This document shows positions 20,028 to 29,382 of a stretch of DNA of 64,000 nucleotides, piece by piece (position 1 is the stretch's first letter; each line of letters begins with the position of its first letter). The translations under genes were made by a program, and so were the position numbers. The notes beneath the pieces were generated by a model. It searched no databases. It was not told the origin of the DNA and saw only the letters and a list, made by a program, of their open reading frames with translations. The DNA is from Planctomycetota bacterium (GTDB lineage Bacteria > Planctomycetota > Planctomycetia > Gemmatales > Gemmataceae), in assembly GCA_016873095.1 (NCBI GenBank), contig VGYC01000004.1, forward strand, positions 27,067 through 91,066, in the 5' to 3' direction.

Positions 20028-22205
20028 TCATTTCACCGCGCGAAAAGAGCCGCTTGACATGGCATCGTACTCCTCCTGCTTCGGCAACTCTGTCCTCAGC
20101 ACCACCATCGATCGGCCTTGCAGTTCATAGGTCTTGCCGATGGCGAACTTGGCCGGTTCGGCGTCGGGGGCGGCGGTATCGCTGAGGCGCTCCCATTCCT
20201 TGTGTTCGCCGCTGGGCGGCAGCGTGAATGGGATCGGCTCGTGATGGGCGTTCAAGAGCAGCAGGATGGTGTCGCCGCTCACCGGATCGCCATGCTCGTC
20301 GGTCTCTTCGAGTCCCTGGCCCGCCCAGCGGACGCCAAGGCAGCGGACGAAGCCGGCGTTCCAGGCCTCGTCGGGCATCTCCTTGCCGCTGGGCTCGAAG
20401 AAGCTGAGGTCCTTGACGTCGCTGCCGCGGATGACGCGCCGGCCCTGGCAGAACTTGCGACGCCGCAGCACCGGCTCGCTCATCTTCAGGGCGATCATCT
20501 TCCGCGTGAAATCGAGCAGCTTCTTCTGGTCGTCGGTCAGCTTCCAGCTGATCCAGCTGATCTCGTTGTCCTGGCAATAGGCGTTGTTGTTGCCTTTCTG
20601 CGTATGGCCGATCTCGTCGCCGGCCAGCAGCATGGGCACGCCCTGGGAGAGCAGCAGCGTGCACAGGAGGTTGCGTTTCTGCCGTTCGCGCAGGGCCTTG
20701 ATGCCTTGATCGTCGGTCGGGCCCTCGGCGCCGCAGTTCCAGCTCAGGTTATCGTTGCTGCCGTCCTGGTTGTTCTCGCCGTTGGCCTCGTTGTGCTTCT
20801 CGTTGTAGCTGACCAGGTCGTTGAGGGTGAAGCCGTCGTGGGCGGTGATGAAATTGATACTGGAGTACGGCTTCTTGCCGCTCCACTGGTAGAGGTCGCT
20901 GCTGCCGCACAGGCGCGTGGCGAACTCGGAGACGGCGCCGCCGTCGCCCTTCCAGAACTTGCGGACCGAGTCGCGATACTTGCCGTTCCATTCGGTCCAC
21001 AGGACGGGGAAATTGCCGACCTGGTAGCCGCCGTCGCCCAGGTCCCATGGCTCGGCGATCAGCTTGACCTGCGAGAGAACCGGATCCTGGTGGATGATGT
21101 CGAAGAAGGCGCCCAGCTTGTCCACTTCGTGCAGTTCGCGGGCCAGGGCGCTGGCGAGATCAAAGCGGAAGCCATCGACGTGCATGTCGAGCACCCAGTA
21201 GCGCAGGCTGTCCATGATGAGCTGCAAGACGCGCGGGCTCTGCATCTGCAACGTATTGCCGCAGCCGGTGTAGTCCATGTAGTAGCGCGGATCGTTGGCG
21301 ACGAGGCGATAGTAGGAGGCGTTGTCCACGCCGCGAAAGGAAATCGTCGGCCCCAGGTGGTTGCCCTCGGCCGTGTGGTTGTAAACCACGTCGAGGATGA
21401 CTTCCAACCCGGCGGCGTGCAAGGCCCGCACCATCATCTTGAACTCGCGCACTGCCTCGCCGGCCGTCTCGGAAGAGCAATAGCGCGGGTCCGGAGCGAA
21501 GAAGCCGATGGTGTTGTAGCCCCAGTAATTGGTCAGGTTTTTCTCGACGAGATAACGGTCGTTGACGTGGTGATGCACCGGCAGCAACTCGACGGCCGTC
21601 ACCCCCAGGTCGGTGAGGTACTTCAGCGCCGCTTCCGAGGCGAGGCCCGCGTAGGTGCCGCGCTGCGCCTCCGGGACCTTCGGATGCAGCTTGGTGAAGC
21701 CCTTGACGTGCATTTCATAGATGATCGTCTTGTGCCACGGCGTCCGCAACGGCTTGTCGTCTCCCCAGGTGAACGCCGGATCGATGACGACGGCCAGCGG
21801 CGCCAGCGAGGCATTGTCGCGATCGTCCATCGCCAGGTCCTGTTCCGGGTCGCCCAGCTTGTAGCCGAACATCTGATCGCCCCAGCTGATGAGCCGGCCA
21901 AGGCACTTCGCGTACGGATCGAGCAGGACCTTGTTGGGGTTGAATCGATGACCGGACTTGGGTTCATAAGGTCCGTGCACGCGGTAGCCGTAGAGTTGTC
22001 CCGGCCTGGCCTCCGGCAGATAGCAATGCCACACCAGGTCGGTGTGCTCGCGCATCTCGATGCGCGTACTCTCCTTCGGCGCGTCCACGGCGTCGAACAG
22101 ACACAGCTCGACCTTGTTGGTATGTTCGGAGAAGATGGCGAAGTTGACGCCGGCGCCATCCCACGTCGCCCCCAGCGGATACGGATTTCCGGGCCAAACT
22201 CGCAT
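20028..22205 (-). CDS. glgX: glycogen debranching enzyme / isoamylase (GH13)
   Basis: 725 residues from the ATG at 22205 ([38 protein letters not shown]), which is where isoamylase-type CBM48 domains begin. GH13 motifs: [21 protein letters not shown] with the nucleophile Asp (about residue 372), LIAEPWDLG with the acid/base Glu, and [15 protein letters not shown] with the third catalytic Asp. It hydrolyses alpha-1,6 branches of glycogen. Together with glgC just downstream it makes a glycogen metabolism pair. Confidence 0.95.
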   Translation of the reverse strand: MRVWPGNPYPLGATWDGAGVNFAIFSEHTNKVELCLFDAVDAPKESTRIEMREHTDLVWHCYLPEARPGQLYGYRVHGPYEPKSGHRFNPNKVLLDPYAKCLGRLISWGDQMFGYKLGDPEQDLAMDDRDNASLAPLAVVIDPAFTWGDDKPLRTPWHKTIIYEMHVKGFTKLHPKVPEAQRGTYAGLASEAALKYLTDLGVTAVELLPVHHHVNDRYLVEKNLTNYWGYNTIGFFAPDPRYCSSETAGEAVREFKMMVRALHAAGLEVILDVVYNHTAEGNHLGPTISFRGVDNASYYRLVANDPRYYMDYTGCGNTLQMQSPRVLQLIMDSLRYWVLDMHVDGFRFDLASALARELHEVDKLGAFFDIIHQDPVLSQVKLIAEPWDLGDGGYQVGNFPVLWTEWNGKYRDSVRKFWKGDGGAVSEFATRLCGSSDLYQWSGKKPYSSINFITAHDGFTLNDLVSYNEKHNEANGENNQDGSNDNLSWNCGAEGPTDDQGIKALRERQKRNLLCTLLLSQGVPMLLAGDEIGHTQKGNNNAYCQDNEISWISWKLTDDQKKLLDFTRKMIALKMSEPVLRRRKFCQGRRVIRGSDVKDLSFFEPSGKEMPDEAWNAGFVRCLGVRWAGQGLEETDEHGDPVSGDTILLLLNAHHEPIPFTLPPSGEHKEWERLSDTAAPDAEPAKFAIGKTYELQGRSMVVLRTELPKQEEYDAMSSGSFRAVK

Positions 22206-22267
22206 GGACGCAGTCTCCTCGGTGTGAAGCTTTCCCAATGAAATGATACGAAGTGTGCGTCGTTTCC

Positions 22268-22402
22268 GTAGGACAAGCGGCTCGCTTGGCGGAAGTGTGC
22301 GGTCGGGATGAGGCCGGACCGGCAAGCCGCCGGCCCTGTGTGGGACAAGCGGCTCGCTTGCCACAACACATGCGCCCGCCACGCCGCTGGACAAGCGGGC
22401 CC
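22268..22402. repeat. 'CAAGCG-GCT-CGCTTG' palindromes
   Basis: GGACAAGCGGCTCGCTTG occurs at about 22268 and 22346 and a truncated GGACAAGCGGGCC at 22389. The first two have a perfect 6-base stem with a 3-base loop. They fill most of the divergent gap between glgX and the TIGR03067-type gene. Confidence 0.65.
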
Positions 22403-22415
22403 CTTCTGCTACGAT
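22388..22415 (+). promoter_or_regulatory. promoter candidate for TIGR03067-type gene
   Basis: TGGACA, 16-base spacer, TACGAT, ending 45 bases upstream of the start codon. The -35 falls in the last palindrome remnant. Sequence match only. Confidence 0.3.
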
Positions 22416-22459
22416 TCACTGCGTTGGCTGACGTCCCGTAGTCTCATCGGAGGCAAGGA

Positions 22460-22906
22460 ATGATGCGCGTTTTCGCAGTGATGCTGCTGGCTTGTGCTGG
22501 CTGGACCGTCAACGCGGGCGGCGGCGAGAAAGACGCCGCCAAGGCAGACCTGAAGAAGCTCCAGGGGACGTGGACTCTTGTCTCGATGGAGATGGACGGC
22601 AAGAAAGCGCCGCCGGAGGCGGCCGAGGGCATCAAGGCGGTTGTCGAAGGCAACAAGGTGACGATTTCCTTCAAGGGCGAGGTGAAATCCGCGTCCACGT
22701 TCACCGTCGATGCCTCGAAAAAGCCCAAGACGATGGATGCGACCGCTGTCCTGGCCCCGAACAAGGGCAAGAAAGCCTTCGCCATCTACGAACTTGACGG
22801 CGACACCTTCAAGATTTGCACAGGCGAGGGAAACAAGCGGCCAGCGGCGTTCGCCACCAAGGAAGGTTCCGGCTTCAGCCTCATGGTGTGGAAGCGTGCC
22901 AGGTGA
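22460..22906 (+). CDS. secreted TIGR03067-domain protein
   Basis: 148 residues with a signal peptide (MMRVFAVMLLACAGWTVNAGG). The mature part, DLKKLQGTWTLVSMEMDGKKAPPEAAEGIKAVVEGNKVTI, is the pattern of the lineage-specific TIGR03067 domain that is expanded in Planctomycetota; it folds as a small lipocalin-like beta barrel by appearance (GTW motif). Function unknown. GGAGGCAAGGA precedes the start. Confidence 0.88.
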   Translation: MMRVFAVMLLACAGWTVNAGGGEKDAAKADLKKLQGTWTLVSMEMDGKKAPPEAAEGIKAVVEGNKVTISFKGEVKSASTFTVDASKKPKTMDATAVLAPNKGKKAFAIYELDGDTFKICTGEGNKRPAAFATKEGSGFSLMVWKRAR

Positions 22907-22934
22907 GTTGCCTCGCCTTGCAGTGTGTGCGCGG

Positions 22935-24383
22935 CTAACCTGCCGACCTGGCCCGCTCATCCTGCCACTGGTTGAGCTTGTTGTAAAGTGTCTTGAGGAC
23001 GATGCCAAGCTCGGCGGCAGCAGCGGGTTTGTTGCCGCCGTGCTTCTCCAGCACGTGAAAGATGTGATCCATCTCGATTTCTTTCAGAGTCCGCGGCTGC
23101 TCACGGACTCCTGACTCCTGAACCCGGACTCCCGTTTCCTGACTCCTGACCGCTGACTCCTGAATCCTCGGCTTCATCGGCAGCGTGGCCGGCCCGGACA
23201 GGCCGCGGATGTGATGCGGCAGATCGTCCGGCTTGATCGGCTTGCCGCCGGCAATGATGTAGGCATACTCCATGACATTGGCGAGTTCGCGGACGTTGCC
23301 GGGCCATTCATGTTCGAGCAGCGCGTCGATGGCCTCCGGCGTGAGCAGGTCGGCCACCTGTTCGACCGGACGCTTGGCGGCGCGGGCCAGCAGATGCTTG
23401 GCCAGATCGGGGATATCGGCACGGCGCTCGCGCATGGGCGGGATGCGGATCTCGAAGGTGTTGATGCGGAAGAACAGGTCCTCGCGGAACTGATCTTCCT
23501 GCACCATGATGCGCAGGTCGCGGTTGGTGGCGCACAGCACGCGAACGTCGGTGCTCAGCGACTCCGTGGCGCCGACACGGCGAATCTCACCCGACTCCAG
23601 GAAGCGCAGCAGCTTGGCCTGGATGTTCTTGTTCAGCTCGCCGACCTCGTCGAGGAAGAGCGTGCCGCCGTTGGCGACCTCGAACAAGCCCTTCTTGTCG
23701 CGGTCCGCTCCGGTGAAGGCGCCCCTGACATGGCCGAAGAGTTCGCTCTCCGCGAGGTTCTCCTGCAACGCGCCGCAGTTGACGGGAACGAAGGGCATGT
23801 CGGCCCGCTGGCTCTGCTGGAAGACCGTCCGCGCCACCAGCTCCTTGCCGGTGCCCGTCTCGCCGAGGATGAGCACCGTCGAATCGGTGGGAGCGACCGT
23901 GCTGATGAGCCGATGGACGCTGCCCATCGCCGGCGAATCGCCGACCAGGATGCTCGGCCCTTCCGCGGCGCTGACCCGACTCTGCAAGGCCATGTTCTTG
24001 TGGCGAAGGTCGCGCTTCTCGGCGATCTTGGCGAGGATCGCCTCGATCTCGCTGAGCTTGCAGGGCTTGGTGATGTAATCGAAGGCGCCCAGCCGGACCG
24101 CCTCGATGGCCGTCTCCATGCTGGCGTGTCCGGTCATGACGACGGCTTCCGTGTCCGGCGCGACTTGCTTGAGTTGCTCGAGCACCTCGATGCCATTGAG
24201 CCCCGGCATGCGCAGATCGAGGATGGCGGCGTCGAAGATGTTCTTCTCGAGCGTCTTGACGGCGGCCTTGCCGTCGGGGCACACGGTCACCTCGTGCCCG
24301 AGACGCGGCAGCTCCGAGCGCATGAATTCCTGCAGCGACTTCTCGTCGTCGGCGAATAGGATGCGTAGTCCCTTGTTGGCCAT
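22935..24383 (-). CDS. NtrC-family sigma-54-dependent response regulator
   Basis: 482 residues. A receiver domain (residues 5-120: ILFADDEKSLQEF, phospho-acceptor in AILDLRMPG), a sigma-54 AAA+ domain (145-390: Walker A GETGTGKE, the sigma-54 contact loop GAFTGAD, Walker B GGTLFLDEVGEL) and a Fis-type helix-turn-helix at the end (GGNKPAAAAELGIVLKTLYNKL). Between the ATPase and HTH lies an odd repetitive linker (QESAVRSQETGVRVQESGV) whose DNA is a 'GACTCCTGA' tandem repeat. The histidine kinase gene upstream, 80 bases away, is its likely partner. Confidence 0.93.
   Translation of the reverse strand: MANKGLRILFADDEKSLQEFMRSELPRLGHEVTVCPDGKAAVKTLEKNIFDAAILDLRMPGLNGIEVLEQLKQVAPDTEAVVMTGHASMETAIEAVRLGAFDYITKPCKLSEIEAILAKIAEKRDLRHKNMALQSRVSAAEGPSILVGDSPAMGSVHRLISTVAPTDSTVLILGETGTGKELVARTVFQQSQRADMPFVPVNCGALQENLAESELFGHVRGAFTGADRDKKGLFEVANGGTLFLDEVGELNKNIQAKLLRFLESGEIRRVGATESLSTDVRVLCATNRDLRIMVQEDQFREDLFFRINTFEIRIPPMRERRADIPDLAKHLLARAAKRPVEQVADLLTPEAIDALLEHEWPGNVRELANVMEYAYIIAGGKPIKPDDLPHHIRGLSGPATLPMKPRIQESAVRSQETGVRVQESGVREQPRTLKEIEMDHIFHVLEKHGGNKPAAAAELGIVLKTLYNKLNQWQDERARSAG
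23099..23167. repeat. tandem 'CTGACTCCTGA'-type repeat inside a coding sequence
   Basis: On the plus strand GACTCCTGA-type units recur at 7-10-base intervals. They encode the Q-E-S-G-V-R linker of the NtrC-type regulator in frame. Such repeats are normally intergenic. Confidence 0.75.
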
Positions 24384-24463
24384 TGCCGTCTCCAGTTTTC
24401 AGTTTTCAGTTTTCAGTTTTCAGCAAGAATGTCCAACTGAGAACTGAACACTGAAAACTTGCC
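24384..24463. repeat. 'TTTTCAG' tandem repeat with inverted partner
   Basis: AGTTTTCAG is repeated about four times at 24392-24423; the inverted form (CTGAAAACT) follows at 24448-24459, so the 80-base gap between regulator and kinase can fold as a hairpin. It may act as an attenuator, but no T-run terminator is seen. Confidence 0.65.
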
Positions 24464-26071
24464 TCATGCTGCCTTGCGTAGTGCCGCCGTCTCGCATTCG
24501 ACTTCGGGTTCGGCGGCGACCTCGACCGGTTGCAGGGGAATGCGGACGGTGAAGGTGCTGCCCTGGTTCGGTCCCGCGCTGGCCGCCTCGATGTCGCCGC
24601 CGTGCTGGTTGATGATGCGATGACTGATGGACAGGCCCAGGCCGGTCCCCTTGCCGGTGCGGCTGCGCGTGAAAAACGGCTCGAAGATATTCTCCAGCAC
24701 CTCCTCGGTCATGCCGCAGCCGGTGTCCTGGAAGGTCATCTCGGCCATGCCGTCGCGCTGCCGCAGGCCGATCGTCAGCTTGCCGCTTTCATCCATGCTG
24801 TCCAGGGCGTTCACCACCAGGTTGAGCACAACCGACTGAACCTCCTGGGAGTTGACCCAGGCCTCGACCGGAGCGCTTGGCAGCAGGATGAGTTCCTTAC
24901 CCTTGCAATTGGGCATCAGCTGGACGATGTCGAGCACGCCTTGAATGAGCTTGCCGATGTCGGTTGGCTCGCGATGCCGGTCACCGCCGCGCGAGAACTC
25001 CAGCAGCCGTTCGGTGATCTTCTTGCAACGAAACGCCTCGTCCTGGATCATCTTCAGATACTTGGCGACGATCTCGCGGTCTTGACTGGCGCAATCAGCG
25101 CCCTTGCGGCCCAGGCCGGCCATGCCGTTGAGCAGTTCCTGAAAGCGCGTCTCGAGCGCCTCGCTGCAGAAGGCGATGCCGGCCAGCGGATTATTGATCT
25201 CATGCGCCACGCCGGCCGCCAGGAAGCCGACGCCGGCCAGCCGCTCGGAACGCACCAGCTGACGGCTGCGCTCGTTTACCTGCCGGGCCAGATCGCGATA
25301 CATCTCGCGCAGCCGGCTGCTCATGTCGTTGAACGCCTCCGCCAGATCCTCGATCTCGTCGCCGGAGCGCACATCGATGCGGTACTCGAAGTTGCCCTTG
25401 CCAACGCGGTCCACGCCCTGTTGCAAGTCGCGGATCGGATAAAAAATCCAGCGATAGAAGAAACGCAGCAAGCTGAGCAGCAGCAGCACTCCGACGATGG
25501 CAGTGCCCAGCACAATTCCGAAGCTGAGCTTGTAATCGGCTTTCGATTTTCTGATGCGGTCGAAGAGGTCGTTGTAGATGACGTTGTGCAGGTCATTGGA
25601 AGTCTGCACGAGGTTGTCGATGGCGAGCTTGACCTTTTGGTTGAGCAGCACGCGCGTGGCGTGATCCGCCGGCCCGAATGCGCGCTCGACGGCGACGTCG
25701 AGGCGCTTGAACCCCTGCTCCAGCGCCTTGGCCTGCTCCATTTCCTTGAAGCTGTTGTCCGGATTGCGGCCGGTGTCGATGGTCTCCTGCAGCTTGGCAT
25801 GGTAGCCGCGCAGCGCCGCCCGCGCCTCGGCGAGACGGTCCTTGATGCCGGCGAGCGGATCCTGAAGGTCGCCGCGCGGCGCCAGGAACTTGACGGTGCT
25901 GCGGATCTTGTCGCACTCCTGTAATTCTTCGAGCCGGCTGTCGATGGCGCGCATGGTGGCCCGATAGGACGCCAGCCCCTTGAGGGTACCGGCCAGCAGC
26001 AGCCCCATGATGGCCACGACCAGGCCGAGTCCGAGCATCAGCTTGTGGCGGAAACGCCATTTGCCGCCCAC
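24464..26071 (-). CDS. membrane sensor histidine kinase (NtrB-like, HAMP)
   Basis: 535 residues from a GTG at 26071 ([13 protein letters not shown]), chosen because AGGAGG lies 5-6 bases upstream; the open frame goes on to 26149 without a better signal. Layout: membrane helix at 11-33, periplasmic helical domain 34-190, second membrane helix 190-215, HAMP 215-270 ([25 protein letters not shown]), HisKA with the phospho-His in [15 protein letters not shown], and HATPase ([25 protein letters not shown]). It senses an envelope signal and should phosphorylate the NtrC-type protein downstream. Confidence 0.92.
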   Translation of the reverse strand: MGGKWRFRHKLMLGLGLVVAIMGLLLAGTLKGLASYRATMRAIDSRLEELQECDKIRSTVKFLAPRGDLQDPLAGIKDRLAEARAALRGYHAKLQETIDTGRNPDNSFKEMEQAKALEQGFKRLDVAVERAFGPADHATRVLLNQKVKLAIDNLVQTSNDLHNVIYNDLFDRIRKSKADYKLSFGIVLGTAIVGVLLLLSLLRFFYRWIFYPIRDLQQGVDRVGKGNFEYRIDVRSGDEIEDLAEAFNDMSSRLREMYRDLARQVNERSRQLVRSERLAGVGFLAAGVAHEINNPLAGIAFCSEALETRFQELLNGMAGLGRKGADCASQDREIVAKYLKMIQDEAFRCKKITERLLEFSRGGDRHREPTDIGKLIQGVLDIVQLMPNCKGKELILLPSAPVEAWVNSQEVQSVVLNLVVNALDSMDESGKLTIGLRQRDGMAEMTFQDTGCGMTEEVLENIFEPFFTRSRTGKGTGLGLSISHRIINQHGGDIEAASAGPNQGSTFTVRIPLQPVEVAAEPEVECETAALRKAA

Positions 26072-26419
26072 GAGACCTCCTGTCCGCGGCCTGAGAAGCT
26101 GGAACCACGGGGCGGACTTCGCCCCTCTCGCAATCCTGTCCGGCGACAATCGGCGGCGAATCTAACAGAACTTCAGGCTCTTGAGAATTGCAGATTGTGG
26201 ACTTCTCCGCCATTTCGGCAGGCCTCACTGTTCCCGGCGACTTCGCCATGGGGACTAAGGGGATTGAGAGGCTTGGCCGGGCTTTGGGTGGCACGCCTTG
26301 AGGTACTCCGAAGTGCTGTTGAAGCGTCTTTGACTGGAACCACACCCCGACGCTACCTTGCCCACATTTACACGGCGCCGGCTTCAAGAGTATAATTTCA
26401 CCGAGAAGGGAGGCCCATC
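26072..26419. other. divergent 348-base intergenic region
   Basis: Lies between the sensor kinase and the acyl-CoA dehydrogenase. Apart from the promoter at 26367-26396 I see no gene or repeat in it. Confidence 0.4.
26367..26396 (+). promoter_or_regulatory. sigma-70-type promoter for acyl-CoA dehydrogenase
   Basis: TTTACA, 18-base spacer, perfect TATAAT at 26391-26396. The ribosome site GAAGGGAGG follows and the ATG is 23 bases beyond the -10, so the leader would be very short. Confidence 0.65.
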
Positions 26420-28186
26420 ATGGCACTGACCGCCGAGCAGATCGAGCAACAGAAAAAGCAGGCCGAAGAGATCCTGTTCACCGGTCCGGAGACGATCGGT
26501 TTCGCCAAGAGCCTGTTCTTTGGCCAGTTTCGCGCGCCGCTGCTGTTTCCCTATCCCGAGCTATCCAGCGCGGATCGCGCACAAACCGAGCAGGCGGCAG
26601 CGGAGCTACGGCGCTTCGCCGCCGAACATATCGACGCCGCCGCCATCGACCGCAACGCCGACATCCCACGTTCGGTCATCGACGGGCTGGGGCAACTCGG
26701 CGTGCTCGGCATGGCGGCCCCCGAGGAGTTTGGCGGCCGGGGCTTCTCCCAGCTTGCCTACTGCACGATCATGGAGATCATCGGCGGGCACTGCGCCTCC
26801 ACGGCCGTGTTCGTCAACGCTCATCACAGCATCGGCATTCGCGCCCTGGTGCTGTTCGGCACCGAGGAGCAAAAGCGCCGCTGGCTGCCGGACATGATCG
26901 CCGGCCGCAAGCTCGCCGCCTTCGCCCTCACCGAGCCGATGGCCGGCTCCGATGCCGCGAACGTGCAGACCACGGCCACGCCCAGCGCCGACGGCAAGTC
27001 ATTCATCCTCAACGGCGAGAAGCGCTACATCACCAACGGCGCCATCGCCCAGGTCCTCACCGTGATGGCCCGCACGCCGGGACCCGACGGCAAGTCGAAG
27101 GTCACCGCATTCCTGGTCACGCCCGACATGCCCGGCTTCGAGGTCGTGGAGGCGCGCATGGACAAGTGCGGCATCCGCGGCACGGCGACGGCACGGCTGG
27201 CCTTCCGCGACATGGCCGTGCCGGCGGAGAACGTCCTCGGCCCGCTCGGCAAGGGTTTGCGCGTCGCGCTGACGGTCCTCGATTTCGGGCGGACCACGTT
27301 CGGCGCGAGCTGTACCGGTTCGGCGAAGACCTGTCTCGCCGCCTCGGTCAAGCATGCCCGCGAGCGCATCCAGTTTCAGCAGCCGTTGGCCGAATTCGAG
27401 CTGGTCAAGAAGAAGATCGCCTACATGGCCGCCAACGCCTTCGCCATGGAGGCCACCACCAGCCAGTGCGCCAGCTTCATCGACCGCGGCGCGGAAGATT
27501 ACATGCTCGAGACGGCCATGCTCAAGGTGTTCTCGACCGATGCGCTTTGGCAGATCGTCAACGACACGCTGCAGATCTACGGCGGCCAGGGCTACTTCTC
27601 GAACGAACCCTACGAGCGCATGATGCGCGACGCCCGCATCAACCTCATCGGCGAGGGGGCCAACGACGTGCTCTTGGCCTTCATCGCCCTGGTCGGCATG
27701 CGCGGCGTAGGCGAGCATCTGCAGGGGGTCGTGAACGCCATCAAGCATCCCATCAAGCAGTGGGGCACGCTCTGGCGTTTCGGCCGCAACCAGGTGGCCT
27801 CGCGCTTCACGAGCCCCGAAGTGCCGGTGGTCAGTCCCAGCCTGCGCGAAGATGCCCGCCTCCTTGGCAAACGCGTCCGCGACTTCGGCCTGGCGGTGCA
27901 AACCGTGCTGCGTCAGCACCGCGAAGCGGTGCTCACCAAGCAGTATCTGCAGGAGCGCATTTCCTGGGTGGCCTGCGACCTGTACGCGTCAAGCTGCGTG
28001 CTCAGCCGGCTGGATCATCTCCTGAACCACGGCAACGGCAAGGCGGAGGACGTCAACCGCGACGCCCAGGCCGGCCGCTACTTTTTAAAACTCGCCGGCC
28101 GCCGCATGACTCGCAACCTCGACGAACTGTGGAGCAACGACGACGAGGAGACGACGCGCACGGCCGACGGCTACCTGGGACGGTGA
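26420..28186 (+). CDS. acyl-CoA dehydrogenase (ACADVL/ACAD9-like long form)
   Basis: 588 residues, longer than typical 380-residue ACADs and closer to the very-long-chain type with its extra C-terminal domain. FAD-dependent oxidation of acyl-CoA to trans-2-enoyl-CoA. Visible: FGQFRAPLLFPYPE at the N-terminus, GVLGMAAPEEFGGRGFSQLAYC, FALTEPMAGSDAANVQTTA (FAD-binding block), ITNGAIAQVLTVMART, and QIYGGQGYFSNEPYERMMRDARINLIGEGANDVLLAF, where the Glu of GEGAND is the position of the catalytic base in VLCAD-like enzymes. A strong promoter and ribosome site are just upstream. Confidence 0.92.
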   Translation: MALTAEQIEQQKKQAEEILFTGPETIGFAKSLFFGQFRAPLLFPYPELSSADRAQTEQAAAELRRFAAEHIDAAAIDRNADIPRSVIDGLGQLGVLGMAAPEEFGGRGFSQLAYCTIMEIIGGHCASTAVFVNAHHSIGIRALVLFGTEEQKRRWLPDMIAGRKLAAFALTEPMAGSDAANVQTTATPSADGKSFILNGEKRYITNGAIAQVLTVMARTPGPDGKSKVTAFLVTPDMPGFEVVEARMDKCGIRGTATARLAFRDMAVPAENVLGPLGKGLRVALTVLDFGRTTFGASCTGSAKTCLAASVKHARERIQFQQPLAEFELVKKKIAYMAANAFAMEATTSQCASFIDRGAEDYMLETAMLKVFSTDALWQIVNDTLQIYGGQGYFSNEPYERMMRDARINLIGEGANDVLLAFIALVGMRGVGEHLQGVVNAIKHPIKQWGTLWRFGRNQVASRFTSPEVPVVSPSLREDARLLGKRVRDFGLAVQTVLRQHREAVLTKQYLQERISWVACDLYASSCVLSRLDHLLNHGNGKAEDVNRDAQAGRYFLKLAGRRMTRNLDELWSNDDEETTRTADGYLGR

Positions 28187-28220
28187 ACGCAAGAAAAGAG
28201 GAGTCTCGTTCGAGCTCACT

Positions 28221-28277
28221 CGTGGATTCGTTGCCGGGGTGCCGAGAGGGGGGGTGGCAACGCAACGAATCCTGCAG
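28221..28277. repeat. palindrome GGATTCGTTGCC ... GGCAACGCAACGAATCC
   Basis: An imperfect long hairpin downstream of the acyl-CoA dehydrogenase. The right arm with its GGGGGTGGCAACGCAA edge is also found at 17236-17252 beside the serpin pseudogene. It may serve as a terminator or be part of a small repeat family. Confidence 0.5.
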
Positions 28278-28383
28278 CGAGGGCGGCGCTACGGATGAGC
28301 CGAGGGCTATTCCAGCACGTCTTCCAGCCGCCGGCGTTGACATGGCTCCATGCAAGCCGCCGTCCCGGTTGTACCCAGACAAG

Positions 28384-29274
28384 CTACATCGCCGCCAGCG
28401 TCAGCGCCCCATGGACCACAACATCTTCTCCCAGCGCCGCGGGCACGATGTCGGTCAAGCCGCGAAACGGTTCGAAGTCGAGTTGCGCGAGCCGTTCACG
28501 CAGCGGACGGAAGAGGGGGTCGCCCATCAATGACACGCCGCCGCCGATGACGATCCGCCGCGGGCACAGGAGCACGATGACGTGACGGATGGCCTGCCAC
28601 AGGGCGTCGCAGGTCTCGCTCAGCACATCGAGCGCGCGCGGATCGCCGTTGCGGGCGCGGTCGCCGACTTCGCGCGCCGTGATCTGGCCGCCGCTGCGGG
28701 AACTTGCCCGCCGGCCGATGGCCCAGCCGGAGGCGACATGTTCCAGCAAATCTTCTTTTCTCGACGCTGGGTCGAAGACATGCACGTGGCCAATCTCCGC
28801 GCCGCCGCGGCCTTGTCCGCGATAGATCTGGCCATCAACGATGAAGCCGCCGCCGATGCCGGAGCCGATGGTGATGTAGAAGATCGGCGAGAGTCCCTTG
28901 CCGGCACCGTGATGTGCCTCGGCGAGGCCGGCCACATCGGCGTCGTTGCCCAGCACCGCCGGCAGGCCCAGAGCTTGCGAGATCCAGTCAGCCAGCGGAA
29001 AGTTCTCCCAGCCTTCGATCTGGTGCGACTTGATGACGGTCCGCCGGGCGTCATCCACCGGCCCGCCAAAGCCGATGCCGATGCCGCGGAGATCGCCATG
29101 CTGGAGTTTCGCGTCGGTCAGCAACGCCGGGACGGCGTCGAGAATCTGGCGACGAATTCCCACGCCGCCTTCGGTGACATCGACATCGCCACGCCAGCGC
29201 GCCCGCAGCACGCCATCCCCGGCGCCGATGCCAAGCTGCAACTTCGTCCCGCCGATTTCGATGCCGAGGAACAT
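28384..29274 (-). CDS. ROK-family sugar kinase / glucokinase-like
   Basis: 296 residues from ATG 29274 (MFLGIEIGGTKLQLGIG). ROK ATP-binding motif (GIEIGGTKL), the substrate block VLGNDADVAGLAEAHHGAG with the catalytic Asp, and GSGIGGGFIVDGQIYRG are present. The zinc-binding CxCGxxGCxE loop usual for ROK proteins is absent: after GGAEIGHVHVFDP the chain reads ASRKEDLLEHVASG. It probably phosphorylates glucose or a related hexose. Divergent or stand-alone; the 5' gap holds a small repeat. Confidence 0.85.
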   Translation of the reverse strand: MFLGIEIGGTKLQLGIGAGDGVLRARWRGDVDVTEGGVGIRRQILDAVPALLTDAKLQHGDLRGIGIGFGGPVDDARRTVIKSHQIEGWENFPLADWISQALGLPAVLGNDADVAGLAEAHHGAGKGLSPIFYITIGSGIGGGFIVDGQIYRGQGRGGAEIGHVHVFDPASRKEDLLEHVASGWAIGRRASSRSGGQITAREVGDRARNGDPRALDVLSETCDALWQAIRHVIVLLCPRRIVIGGGVSLMGDPLFRPLRERLAQLDFEPFRGLTDIVPAALGEDVVVHGALTLAAM

Positions 29275-29298
29275 GTAGGAATCGGGAAGGTAACGCTG

Positions 29299-29353
29299 CA
29301 TTCTTCGTTTTTCATTCTTCGTTTGGGCCGCAAAATGAAAACACGAAGAATTG
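29299..29353. repeat. 'CATTCTTCGTTT' tandem repeat with inverted partner
   Basis: CATTCTTCGTTT at 29299 and 29313, inverted as AAACACGAAGAATTG at 29339-29353. It is similar in design to the TTTTCAG element at 24384-24463. Confidence 0.65.
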
Positions 29354-29382
29354 ACAACGAACAAGCGTAGTGCACATCTGGT

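Noticed and set aside
20118..22241. 707-codon antisense frame over glgX
   Set aside because: glgX has all GH13 motifs on the minus strand; the antisense product is low-complexity.
27166..28533. 455-codon plus-strand frame overlapping the acyl-CoA dehydrogenase
   Set aside because: Second-frame shadow of the dehydrogenase, which has clear FAD-binding and catalytic motifs in its own frame.
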